A stretch of 64,000 bases of DNA from Terribacillus saccharophilus (GTDB lineage: Bacteria > Bacillota > Bacilli > Bacillales > Amphibacillaceae), in the NCBI GenBank assembly GCA_900110015.1, contig FOCD01000002.1, positions 682,001 to 746,000 of the forward strand, given 5' to 3'. Below the pieces are notes generated by a model. It did not search any database, was not told the origin of the DNA, and saw only the letters and a list, made by a program, of their open reading frames with translations. Positions 18,055-26,404 of the stretch are shown here, piece after piece; the stretch's first letter is position 1, and each line of letters begins with the position of its first letter. The position numbers and the translations under genes are program-made.

Positions 18055-18406
18055 CCTGCTCTCACCTTCAAACTTCTCTAGTATTGGTAGTCAGTATATC
18101 AAAGGGAGGTCCGTAGTGGGAATAAGATAAAGTTTTTTTAAACCCTTCCAATAGGAGTCTAATAAGTATGTTTTTTTCTCTAGATAGACTAGGATGAAAT
18201 TAGTCAAGATTACATATTCCCATAGTGTTTCTTTAAGTTCCATTGATAATAAGGCAATTTCCCAATCAATATTAACTTTTTTAGGCGGGATACATAGATT
18301 AGTATTAAAGGTTTTCTTATTATCGGATCTGGGTATAAATACTTAGTTTCACAAAGAACAGGAGAAGATTCCAATAATAAATAATCCGCTATTAACGACA
18401 CAAGTC
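18055..18406. other. Intergenic region between azlC and the PAS-methyl-accepting gene
   Basis: This AT-rich 352-bp stretch has no convincing gene. It holds an AGGAGA ribosome site at 18360-18365 that appears to belong to the next gene but has no ATG, GTG or TTG at the right distance. I looked for a sigma-D motility promoter (TAAA, 15 bp, GCCGATAT) and found no good match. Confidence 0.5.
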
Positions 18407-19291
18407 TTGGATAATAATGCCGTACTTGCCGCAGCAGAGAAGTCTTTGGCTATGATAGAGTTCACACCATATGGCGAAGTATTATGGGCTAATAAGAATT
18501 TTGCCGCAACCATTGGCTACACACAGACTGAGCTCCCTGGTATGCATCACCGGCAATTCTGCACACCAGATTTTTCTACTAGCACAGACTATAACCAGTT
18601 TTGGAGCCGACTGCGCAGTGGTCAATCTTTCCAGGACAAGATTATGCGAATTGCCAGAAATGGAGATGTTATCTGGCTGGAAGCTACATACATGCCTGTC
18701 CATGCTGATGATGGCAGTGTACAAGCCGTCTTGAAAATTGCAACTGATATTACAGCACGGGAAATCGGAACTAAAACAATCACGTCTGACCTGCAGCAGA
18801 TGGCCATTGACCTTCGTGCCCGCACGACTTCTGGAATAGAAAAAAACAATGGTGCCGCTGATTCAATACAGTCCATTGTTGCTGCGACGACTGCTAATAT
18901 CTATGCAACGGATGCCTTAAGTAAACAAGCTGGCTCCCTACAATCACTTGTCCAAACTATTAGGGACATTGCAAACCAGACCAATTTATTAGCGTTGAAT
19001 GCTGCTATTCAAGCAGCACATGCTGGCGAGCATGGCAGAGGTTTCAATGTTGTGGCCGATGAAGTAAGGAAACTGGCAACACAGGCAGCAGAAGCAACTA
19101 AGCAAGCTCAAGAAAACATTGGGAAGATGACCGAACGTATTCAACAGATTGAATCTGTTTCGCATCAGGCCCAACAGCGTAGTATGGAAGGGACAACTCG
19201 TGTGCAAGAGGTTATAGAAGAACTTTATACCCTGGAACAAGCGGCCCAGAATCTGGATAAACAAGCAAATGAACTTAGCTCTCTTATTTAA
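18407..19291 (+). CDS. Soluble PAS-domain methyl-accepting chemotaxis-type protein
   Basis: The frame gives 294 residues from TTG 18407. The N-terminal PAS domain (about 10-120) includes [14 protein letters not shown], the HHRQFC segment, and the PAC end [12 protein letters not shown]. The C-terminal signalling hairpin follows, with the highly conserved [18 protein letters not shown] tip and EVRKLA. No membrane helix is present, so it is a cytoplasmic sensor that could engage CheA/CheW arrays or work alone. The start is problematic: TTG 18407 has no ribosome site, while an AGGAGA lies 40 bases upstream and the open frame continues back to 18347. The true N-terminus is probably about 11 residues longer. 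Confidence 0.75.
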   Translation: MDNNAVLAAAEKSLAMIEFTPYGEVLWANKNFAATIGYTQTELPGMHHRQFCTPDFSTSTDYNQFWSRLRSGQSFQDKIMRIARNGDVIWLEATYMPVHADDGSVQAVLKIATDITAREIGTKTITSDLQQMAIDLRARTTSGIEKNNGAADSIQSIVAATTANIYATDALSKQAGSLQSLVQTIRDIANQTNLLALNAAIQAAHAGEHGRGFNVVADEVRKLATQAAEATKQAQENIGKMTERIQQIESVSHQAQQRSMEGTTRVQEVIEELYTLEQAAQNLDKQANELSSLI

Positions 19292-19339
19292 GGAATCGCA
19301 TTACTGCGGGATTTTTCATCTGCAGAATAAGAGACTAGT

Positions 19340-19359
19340 ATAATACTCACAAGTATTAT
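19340..19359 (+). promoter_or_regulatory. Dyad overlapping a TATAAT box
   Basis: ATAATACT and AGTATTAT flank CACA in a perfect 8-4-8 dyad. A TATAAT at 19339-19344 overlaps its left arm. It may control the small gene at 19474. No assigned regulator; AT-rich. Confidence 0.35.
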
Positions 19360-19473
19360 TTACAGAAATTTAACTATTTGGATATGGAGAACAGAAATGG
19401 TTAATTGACATAAATCGGCAAAGCTAGTACGCTTAAGTCCCGTTGAGGAATGATGTTTGGGGAGTAATTTAGT

Positions 19474-19827
19474 ATGTACAAATTTAAGATTGATGACAAA
19501 GAAAAAGTTCTTCATATAACAGCAGAAGGATTTTTTAAAAATAATGAATCTACAGAATTCATGGAAACACTTTATGAAACATTCGGATCTATCCAAGCAA
19601 CCGAATATGACTTAATTGTCGACCTAATTCATTTAAATGTAATAAAGCAGAATCTGGTTTATAGAATTGCTGATGCTTTTGAGTTATATGATGAGCTCGG
19701 TTTCCGTAATATTGTCATCGTCAATCCAATTTCCATTTTAGCGAAAGTACAGCTTTTCAATATCGCAAGAAGCGTGCATTTTTCCGGCACCTTCGTAGAT
19801 TCACTGGAAGAATGGCGAACGCATTAA
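19474..19827 (+). CDS. Conserved hypothetical protein, possible STAS-like fold
   Basis: I do not recognise this 117-residue protein. It has no signal peptide, membrane helix or Cys. The alternation of short beta strands (YKFKIDD, VLHITAEG, YDLIVDLI, RNIVIVNP) with amphipathic helices resembles the layout of STAS or SpoIIAA-like domains, but no diagnostic motif is visible. ATG 19474 follows GGGGAG. It is downstream of the PAS signalling gene, at a distance of about 180 bp. Its TAA stop overlaps the stop of the convergent transporter gene by three bases, and no terminator separates the two. Confidence 0.6.
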   Translation: MYKFKIDDKEKVLHITAEGFFKNNESTEFMETLYETFGSIQATEYDLIVDLIHLNVIKQNLVYRIADAFELYDELGFRNIVIVNPISILAKVQLFNIARSVHFSGTFVDSLEEWRTH

Positions 19828-21149
19828 CGCGCCGCCATCCTGTCCGGAATCTTCTTTTTTGCCACATGAATGAGCAGACCTATCAGTGTGAGTACGATGA
19901 GCGAGGTCAACGCAATTCTGCTTGCCAAATCTCCGTAACCCCTCAAGCCAAGTGTAATACTTCCATAGATCATCGGCCCGATGATGGAAGATACTTTTCC
20001 CGAGAATGCGAACAGACCAAAGAACTGTCCTTGTTTTTCAACTGGAGAGAGATCCACAATTAAAATCCTCGATGTAACCCAAATCGACCCCAAAGCAATT
20101 CCGAAAAGACTGCCCGCTATCCAGAACATCCATTGTGCAGTTGCCAATACTCCTACTGTCAAAGCTACTACCATAATCAAAGCCACAAATGAAAATGATC
20201 GATGTGCCCCTACCCTATTAGCTATCTGACCAAAACAGAATGAACCTATGATTGCTGTTACTGTTGATACAAGATAGAGGATAATGAACTGCCCAGAACT
20301 GAACCCCACAACTGTGACAGCATAAACGCTCATGACCGCAATGGTTGTAGCAATCGCATCATTGACAAAGAAATAAGCCACCATGAATTGTAAAATAGAT
20401 CGATGCTTTCTTATTTCCTTGAAGGTGGCGATAATCTCTTTATAACCAGTTAATAGACTGACACTAGACTGCTTCTGTACCGATTTCTTTTCTTTGAGGA
20501 AGAATACAAGCGGTAGTGTGAACACTAAATACAGACCAGCCGTAGCAAGAAAAACATATTCATATCCGTCATCGAGTAAAAAATAAACGAGCAAGCCGAC
20601 AAGCGTCCCCATATAACCAACAGCTACCCCAAAACCCGACAATGTCGATAGACGATTCCGCGGTACCAAATCACTAATTTTTGCATCATAGAATATAAGA
20701 CTGCTGTTGTAAAAGAACTTCGCAAGTACAAACACAAGTACAGTCGCTACAAACGGAGCTGGAAGTCCCCATAGTGTTGTTTCCGTATTCCATCCTGCAA
20801 ATACACCCATTAAAACTGTACACAGAATTGAAACAGCCGCGAACCGTATGATATATCGCTGCTTATAACCAGTTTTGTCGATCCACACACCGAATAATGG
20901 TGAAAAGATGACAAGAAAGAAGCTAGCCAGCGCATTCGCATAAGCAATCAGTGTATTTCCAAGCTGCTCCATTTCTGCAGTATTACCGATTGAATCGGTC
21001 ACATAAAACGGAAAGAAGATAGTTGTAATATTAGAAGAGAAAATCGTATTAGCAAAGTCATATAAAGCCCAAGACAAAATAGGCAAGGACAGCAAAAAAC
21101 CGAAGCCCCTGTTTTGATCGGGTTTCTGCCTTAAACGTTTACTTTCCAT
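19824..21149 (-). CDS. MFS transporter of the UMF1 (YxiO/Atg22-like) family
   Basis: This 441-residue protein has about 12 membrane helices. The N-terminal SWALYDFANTIFSSNI is the family hallmark, and GVWIDKTGYK stands in the position of MFS motif A. UMF1 proteins are related to yeast Atg22, an amino acid effluxer of the vacuole; bacterial substrates are unknown. ATG 21149 follows AAGGAGG. The short polar C-terminus ends in KKKIPDRMAAR. It stands alone, ending in overlap with the convergent small gene. Confidence 0.78.
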   Translation of the reverse strand: MESKRLRQKPDQNRGFGFLLSLPILSWALYDFANTIFSSNITTIFFPFYVTDSIGNTAEMEQLGNTLIAYANALASFFLVIFSPLFGVWIDKTGYKQRYIIRFAAVSILCTVLMGVFAGWNTETTLWGLPAPFVATVLVFVLAKFFYNSSLIFYDAKISDLVPRNRLSTLSGFGVAVGYMGTLVGLLVYFLLDDGYEYVFLATAGLYLVFTLPLVFFLKEKKSVQKQSSVSLLTGYKEIIATFKEIRKHRSILQFMVAYFFVNDAIATTIAVMSVYAVTVVGFSSGQFIILYLVSTVTAIIGSFCFGQIANRVGAHRSFSFVALIMVVALTVGVLATAQWMFWIAGSLFGIALGSIWVTSRILIVDLSPVEKQGQFFGLFAFSGKVSSIIGPMIYGSITLGLRGYGDLASRIALTSLIVLTLIGLLIHVAKKKIPDRMAAR

Positions 21150-21287
21150 AGGAAACCTCCTTTTTCTTCCACTATACCTTATGCTTGTTGACCTGCATGC
21201 TTATTTACAAAAAAATTACAGTGCTGCCTTTTTTGTCGAATGGTTCTTGCTCATTAAATATGTTGCGAATCTATAGGAGGTATTAAG

Positions 21288-21641
21288 ATGGACACTTTTG
21301 TGAATTCCCCGGCAATATTATTTGTCCTTTGCTTTATATTTCTACTGGTAGCTGGTCGCAAGCATCACTTTACTTATCGTCCATAAATAAGAACGCTTGT
21401 TCTCACCCCTGACTGCTCTGCTAGTACCCGTATTATTTTTCGTCAGCTTCTACAACGCCCTCATGCGCTCAAGCGGAACAACAGAAATACAATACTTTTT
21501 TTTAGTCTTTTACTCTCTGCAGTCATAATGACTGTTTTGCTGGATATCACTTATAAGCTGGTGGATATGGATATTCCACTTTCGTTTTCGCTTAAGGAAG
21601 GACGGGTAAAGCCTCTAAGAGATTTTTTAGGGGTGATTTAT
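21288..21641 (+). pseudogene. Decayed small membrane-protein gene
   Basis: A well-spaced AGGAGG and ATG at 21288 open a frame that encodes a signal-like hydrophobic helix and stops at TAA 21384. Beyond it the coding-like sequence continues first in the same frame, then in the next one (TALLVPVLFFVSFYNALMR), then back in the first (LLLSAVIMTVLLDIT). The switches lie near a run of four C (about 21406) and a run of eight T (about 21502-21509). One nonsense change and two homopolymer frameshifts would restore a membrane protein of roughly 110-120 residues. The last segment runs in frame into the DUF4396 gene. Sequencing error is the alternative. Confidence 0.5.
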
Positions 21642-22301
21642 ATGGAGCTTATCGCAATAATTGGAGTCCTGATTGGCATAATTCAAGCAATCTTAATAGG
21701 ATTCGATTTTCGAAGAAACCGCCAGATGATGAAGATCATGTATATCGTTTGGCCAATGATTGGAATCTATTTCCCAATCATTGGTCTATGGGCTTATTAT
21801 GTGATTGGCAGGAAAGACAGCATGAAAGTAAATGCAAAACATGATCAGATGCAGCATGCTGATAAACCTTTTTGGCAGCAGGTATTTGTCTCGACTACCC
21901 ACTGCAGCAGCGGATGTGCACTTGGTGATATGATCGGAGCACCGATTGTGTTTTGGGCAGGTCTTACGATTGCCGGCAGTACGCTCTATGCCGATTTTGC
22001 AGTAGAGTTCATCTTAGCTTTTCTATTAGGTATTTTATTTCAGTATTACGGCATGGGCATGAATACGAAAAAAGATAGTCATCTAGCCGATGCAATCAAG
22101 TCAGATGCACTCTCCCTCATTGCATTTGAGATTGGTATGTTCGGATTTATGCTATTGGCGCATTCCGTATTTTTTGAAGGATTACATCCAAATAGTGTAC
22201 TGTTTTGGTTCATGATGCAAATTGCCATGATAATCGGATTTGCTACCAGTTATCCTGTTAACTGGATATTGGTACGAAAAGGCATCAAACATGCCATGTA
22301 A
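21642..22301 (+). CDS. DUF4396 family membrane protein
   Basis: This 219-residue protein has about six membrane helices. The conserved core VSTTHCSSGCALGDMIG contains the two Cys and His typical of DUF4396, which suggests a metal or redox centre in the membrane; LSLIAFEIGMFGFM and SYPVNWILVRKGIK are other family stretches. The function is unknown. An in-frame start at 21528 is longer, but those residues belong to the decayed gene upstream. I chose ATG 21642, which has AGGGGTG six bases before it. A bidirectional terminator follows. Confidence 0.7.
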   Translation: MELIAIIGVLIGIIQAILIGFDFRRNRQMMKIMYIVWPMIGIYFPIIGLWAYYVIGRKDSMKVNAKHDQMQHADKPFWQQVFVSTTHCSSGCALGDMIGAPIVFWAGLTIAGSTLYADFAVEFILAFLLGILFQYYGMGMNTKKDSHLADAIKSDALSLIAFEIGMFGFMLLAHSVFFEGLHPNSVLFWFMMQIAMIIGFATSYPVNWILVRKGIKHAM

Positions 22302-22302
22302 A

Positions 22303-22345
22303 AAAAAGACGTGAAAGCTGTTTTCTGCCTTCACGTCTTTTTCAT
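22303..22345. terminator. Bidirectional terminator
   Basis: AAAAGACGTGAA pairs with TTCACGTCTTTT. T-runs leave in both directions. It separates the DUF4396 gene from the convergent purT unit. Confidence 0.8.
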
Positions 22346-22352
22346 AAAACTA

Positions 22353-22694
22353 TTACTCCTCCACTTGCTCCACAACGGAATGCCCTGTCGACTCGTCATC
22401 GTACATCCATTGCCACTCTTCATGAAGACGGATCCTGCCATCTGCTAAAATCTCTGGTATAGATACGCATTGTCCACTGCGCAACTCATATTGATCGTTA
22501 ATATGATGGTAACGGAAACGAAGCTTACCATCTGATTCCACCAATCCGATCAGCCTTCCTTCCAGAATTGATCCTCCCGCATAAGCTGCAGTAAGAATTT
22601 GGCCTTCTTGCTGATAATGAAAAGTAGTTTCACTGGATGTTTCTCCGTTATCTGTATTCGTGACGGCACGGAAAGTCAGGTTATGATAATTCAT
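22353..22694 (-). CDS. Small conserved protein often labelled N-acetylglutamate synthase
   Basis: The protein has 113 residues from ATG 22694. Stretches such as [35 protein letters not shown] and [11 protein letters not shown] match a widespread Firmicutes family that databases often call N-acetylglutamate synthase. No GNAT or kinase motif is visible, so I do not trust that name. The predicted shape is a small antiparallel beta structure. A longer frame from 22784 lies inside purT. The chosen start follows GGAGGG and overlaps the end of purT by 14 bases, so the two are translationally coupled. Confidence 0.65.
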   Translation of the reverse strand: MNYHNLTFRAVTNTDNGETSSETTFHYQQEGQILTAAYAGGSILEGRLIGLVESDGKLRFRYHHINDQYELRSGQCVSIPEILADGRIRLHEEWQWMYDDESTGHSVVEQVEE

Positions 22695-23853
22695 CCTGTC
22701 CCTCCACTTTAAGCCGTTTTCTCGCCTGTTCTGCGCGTTCCCTTGCTTTATCCACTGTTTCTGCAGTGGATAAAGCCACAGCAACTCTTCGACCTACTGT
22801 TGTCGCTGGTTTACGGAAGACACGAATCTGTGTCTCGGGTTCTCGCAACGCCTCCCTTAAGCCCGATATATGATAGGATTCTAAAGATATATCTGCTTTT
22901 AGAGGACTGGTAGCACCAGGCTGCATTAGTTTAATTTCTGTAATCGGTAAGCCTAATATCGCTCGTACGTGCAAGGCAAATTGAGACAGCTGCTGCGTTA
23001 CCATCGTCACCATACCAGTGTCATGTGGACGCGGCGATACTTCACTGAAATATACTTGATCCCCAGCAAGGAAAAGTTCTACTCCAAATAAGCCGTAGCC
23101 GCCTAATCCTGTAGTTATACGCTCTGCTATCTCCTGCGCTTCTTCCAACTGCGCATCTGTCAGCTGATGAGGTTGCCATGAAGCGATATAGTCGCCATTT
23201 TCCTGTTCATGACCAATTGGCTCACAGAAGAAGGTACCGTTCACAGCTCGGACTGTCAGCAGTGTAATTTCCGCATCAAAGTGAATGAATTCTTCTACGA
23301 TGACTCGTGGTTTCTGCACCCTTCCGCCTTCCATAGCAATTTGCCAGCTTCGCTCGATATCCTCAGGCTTCCGGCAGACACTTTGGCCTTTGCCAGAGGA
23401 ACTCATCAATGGCTTGATAACGCATGGAAAACCAATTTCTTTTGCTGCTTTCTGGAACTCTTCATATGTATCTGCAAAACGATAACCAGCTGTTGGAATA
23501 TCCAATGTTTCTGCAGCAAACCTGCGGATGCCTTCACGATCCATCGTCAGCTGAGCTGCTTTTGCAGTTGGTACGACATGATAGCCTTCCTTCTCCAGTT
23601 CAACCAATTCTTCTGTAGCAATTGCTTCAATCTCCGGAACAAGAAAATCAGGTTTCTCCCAATCCACAATCTGTCTGAGCTTTTCTCGATCAAGCATATC
23701 AATAACATAGCTGCGGTCGGCAACAGCCATTGCCGGAGCCCCATCGTACCTATCGACTGCTATCGTTTCTACGCCAAGTCGCTGCGCTTCAATCACAACC
23801 TCTTTTCCCAGTTCTCCAGATCCAAGCAGCAGCAGTTTTTTCGTTTGATACAT
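22681..23853 (-). CDS. purT: Formate-dependent phosphoribosylglycinamide formyltransferase
   Basis: This 390-residue ATP-grasp enzyme shows the N-terminal [12 protein letters not shown], the loop [12 protein letters not shown] that holds [28 protein letters not shown], and the metal-binding [14 protein letters not shown]. It uses formate and ATP to formylate GAR in purine synthesis without folate. ATG 23853 follows AGGAGG. It sits away from the main pur operon, as purT usually does, and shares a transcript with the small gene downstream. I saw no clear PurR box upstream. Confidence 0.9.
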   Translation of the reverse strand: MYQTKKLLLLGSGELGKEVVIEAQRLGVETIAVDRYDGAPAMAVADRSYVIDMLDREKLRQIVDWEKPDFLVPEIEAIATEELVELEKEGYHVVPTAKAAQLTMDREGIRRFAAETLDIPTAGYRFADTYEEFQKAAKEIGFPCVIKPLMSSSGKGQSVCRKPEDIERSWQIAMEGGRVQKPRVIVEEFIHFDAEITLLTVRAVNGTFFCEPIGHEQENGDYIASWQPHQLTDAQLEEAQEIAERITTGLGGYGLFGVELFLAGDQVYFSEVSPRPHDTGMVTMVTQQLSQFALHVRAILGLPITEIKLMQPGATSPLKADISLESYHISGLREALREPETQIRVFRKPATTVGRRVAVALSTAETVDKARERAEQARKRLKVEGQDELS

Positions 23854-23979
23854 ACTATCGCCTCCTGAGTTGCAATTAGTAAAAAGTTTTGCGCCATGAT
23901 TCGACTTTATCTGATAAACTTATGTTACCATGCCTGTCCAATTCAGGTAATCCTTACTTTTGTCGCAGGAGGAAAAACG

Positions 23980-26337
23980 TTGCTTCCGTTCATCGATATA
24001 CCGGGTATCCATCTTCTCTATACTATCACTAGCGTATTGCTTATAAGCGTACTCACCAGGCTTGTATTATATGTGAGCCAGCATATGATGCGGACAGCCG
24101 TAAGTACTTGGAAAGTGACTTTAGTATCACTAGGAACTGGCTTAAGTGCCGTACTGGCTACCTATTCGTTTACCCTATCGATTGATGCGGGCCCTGCTCC
24201 TCAAGCGACATGGCTTTTCTTCGTCATCAATTTCCTCTTAAGTTCCGTTAGCGGAGCTCTTATTCTGCGTGTCGTACGCAGTCCGATAGGAAATACCAGG
24301 CATGATTTGCTTATCAGCCTTCTTTTAGCCGCCTTGATTTACTTTTTACATATGTTAACACCGTTTTCCTTATATCCGGATTTTCTTGATGTCCACCTTG
24401 TGGAAGTACTCACTTCGATGGTATTGACACAATCGACTATATTCACCTTATTCCGTTTTCTTAATATGTATACGAATGGAGAAGAGATGAAATGGAGCAA
24501 GATGCTGTTGCTATTTGGAAGCCTGATGTCTGGAATTGCTATTGTCGGTTTAGGTTATTCCATCTTTGCAGCTTTCACTTCTTATGATTCAACAGTATCT
24601 CATAGCCTGCATTTTCTAATTCCTACTTCTGTTGTTCTAATTTCAAATACAATTTTGACTGTCATTCCGCTGCTTTATCGGAACAGAGCACTAGTGACGA
24701 CACATCAGCTCTATCAATCTCTGTTCAATGACAACCCTAATGCGGTGATGGCAATTGAGAAGAATGGTTCGATTCAGCATGCTAATAAAGAAAGTGAATT
24801 TTTGACCGGTTATAACGAGGATGCTATCAAAAGAATGGATGCCGCAGCTCTCTTCCTTTATAAGGAGACATTTCAGGATCACCTTAATATCCTTATGAAT
24901 GGCGGATCACATCAATGGGACACTAAAATAGTTAATATTTCAGGCGTACAAATAGACGTTCATGTTACTGGCATACCTACTATTGTGAAGCATCATATTG
25001 TTGGTTACTTCCTTGTCATCAAGGACATATCGCACACGATCGAAACTGCCAAACAAGTAGAATTTCTTGCCTATCATGACGATTTGACTAAATTGCCGAA
25101 TCGCCGTCTGATGCAGCAACAGATGCAAGAATACGCAGAAAAAGGAACTTCCTTTAGTATTCTGTTAATTGACTATGATTTGTTTAAAAGAATCAATGAT
25201 ATTTTTGGACATTCCTTTGGCGATAAGGTCCTAGTGGAAACAGCAGCTCGTTTGGAAAGAATCTTGGATGGTAAAGGTACAGTTAACCGAGTCGGGGGAG
25301 ACGAGTTCCTGCTCATAGTTCCCGGAGAAACTGAAACTCTACTGGCTCAATATATTGTCGAGCAGTTCCGGCAGCCAATACGGCTTCAAGATTACGAGCA
25401 TGTTTTACAAGCTAGTATCGGTATTGCTTCTTTCCCAGAGCATGCGGAAGACATGGATAATCTCTATAAATATGCTGACATTGCGATGTATCAGACAAAA
25501 GAAAACGGCGGAAATAATTACACTGTCTTTCAGCCGGAAATGGCAGAAAAACAGGTGCTTCGGTTCGAGATTGAACATGAGCTGCAGAAAGCGATTGAAA
25601 CACAGGCTTTTGACTTGTACTTCCAGCCAAAATTCCACAGCTTCACACGTACAATAACCGGAGCAGAAGTACTGCTGCGCTGGAATCATCCCGAACGTGG
25701 GTTCATTCCCCCGAATGTATTCATTCCGATTGCCGAGGAAAGCGGTTTGATAGTCGCGATTGAGCGCAGTGTCATTGAGCGGGTAATGGCTTGTTTATCT
25801 AAATGGCGGAAAGAAACAGCCGAATGCAATATTCCTTGCATTTCCATCAACGTATCTGTTATTACATTCCTGCAGGATGATTTCTCAAGTTTCTTCCGAG
25901 ATCGATTGGAACATTACAATTTGAATGGAAGCTTGCTGGAGCTGGAAATCACAGAACGCGTTGTCATGCAGAATGAAACGAAAATAAATTCCATCCTCCA
26001 GAAATTGCGCGAAACAGGTGTTAAAATCAGTATCGATGATTTCGGCACCGGATATAGTTCCCTGAACTATCTGGATAAACTCCAGGTCGACATCTTAAAA
26101 ATTGATCAAACGTTCATTCAACATATTGAATATAACCAGTCCATTGTTGCCACCATCCAGTCGCTGGCTGAAAACCTGAAGCTTCATACAATAGCAGAAG
26201 GCGTCGAAACGGAAGCACAGCTGCAAGCACTTCAAGGGCTTGGCTGTACAGAGGTACAAGGTTATCTGTTTTCCAAGCCACTGCCTCAAGCTGATTTCGA
26301 GTCAGCTTACATTATGCATGTACCCGCGGATGCCTAG
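23980..26337 (+). CDS. Membrane-bound PAS-GGDEF-EAL protein (c-di-GMP turnover)
   Basis: The protein has 785 residues from TTG 23980. About seven or eight membrane helices fill the first 240 residues. A PAS domain follows (SLFNDNPNAVMAIEKNG), then a diguanylate cyclase domain with intact GGDEF in NRVGGDEFLLI, then a phosphodiesterase domain. In the latter the signature reads EVL instead of EAL, but NVS, EITER, DDFGTGYSS, KIDQTFI and EGVETEAQ are all present, so activity is plausible. The first in-frame ATG (23896) has no ribosome site; the TTG at 23980 follows AGGAGG by six bases and puts the membrane helix at the N-terminus. It is divergent from purT. Confidence 0.85.
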   Translation: MLPFIDIPGIHLLYTITSVLLISVLTRLVLYVSQHMMRTAVSTWKVTLVSLGTGLSAVLATYSFTLSIDAGPAPQATWLFFVINFLLSSVSGALILRVVRSPIGNTRHDLLISLLLAALIYFLHMLTPFSLYPDFLDVHLVEVLTSMVLTQSTIFTLFRFLNMYTNGEEMKWSKMLLLFGSLMSGIAIVGLGYSIFAAFTSYDSTVSHSLHFLIPTSVVLISNTILTVIPLLYRNRALVTTHQLYQSLFNDNPNAVMAIEKNGSIQHANKESEFLTGYNEDAIKRMDAAALFLYKETFQDHLNILMNGGSHQWDTKIVNISGVQIDVHVTGIPTIVKHHIVGYFLVIKDISHTIETAKQVEFLAYHDDLTKLPNRRLMQQQMQEYAEKGTSFSILLIDYDLFKRINDIFGHSFGDKVLVETAARLERILDGKGTVNRVGGDEFLLIVPGETETLLAQYIVEQFRQPIRLQDYEHVLQASIGIASFPEHAEDMDNLYKYADIAMYQTKENGGNNYTVFQPEMAEKQVLRFEIEHELQKAIETQAFDLYFQPKFHSFTRTITGAEVLLRWNHPERGFIPPNVFIPIAEESGLIVAIERSVIERVMACLSKWRKETAECNIPCISINVSVITFLQDDFSSFFRDRLEHYNLNGSLLELEITERVVMQNETKINSILQKLRETGVKISIDDFGTGYSSLNYLDKLQVDILKIDQTFIQHIEYNQSIVATIQSLAENLKLHTIAEGVETEAQLQALQGLGCTEVQGYLFSKPLPQADFESAYIMHVPADA

Positions 26338-26357
26338 CATTCCGGGTATTTTTGTAT
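26322..26357 (+). terminator. Terminator of the GGDEF/EAL gene
   Basis: TACCCG, GGATGC and their partners GCATTC, CGGGTA form a near-continuous stem with the TAG stop in the loop, followed by five T. Confidence 0.8.
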
Positions 26358-26404
26358 AGATCTTTACCCGCTTCCACATACTAACAGCATTACTTTGGGA
26401 GGAT

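Noticed and set aside
18280-18340. A sigma-D motility promoter before the PAS-methyl-accepting gene
   Set aside because: A TAAA is present, but the downstream element has only a weak match to GCCGATAT and the spacing is wrong.
23896-23979. N-terminal extension of the GGDEF/EAL protein from ATG 23896
   Set aside because: There is no ribosome site at that ATG, and the TTG at 23980 has AGGAGG at ideal distance and begins just before the first membrane helix.
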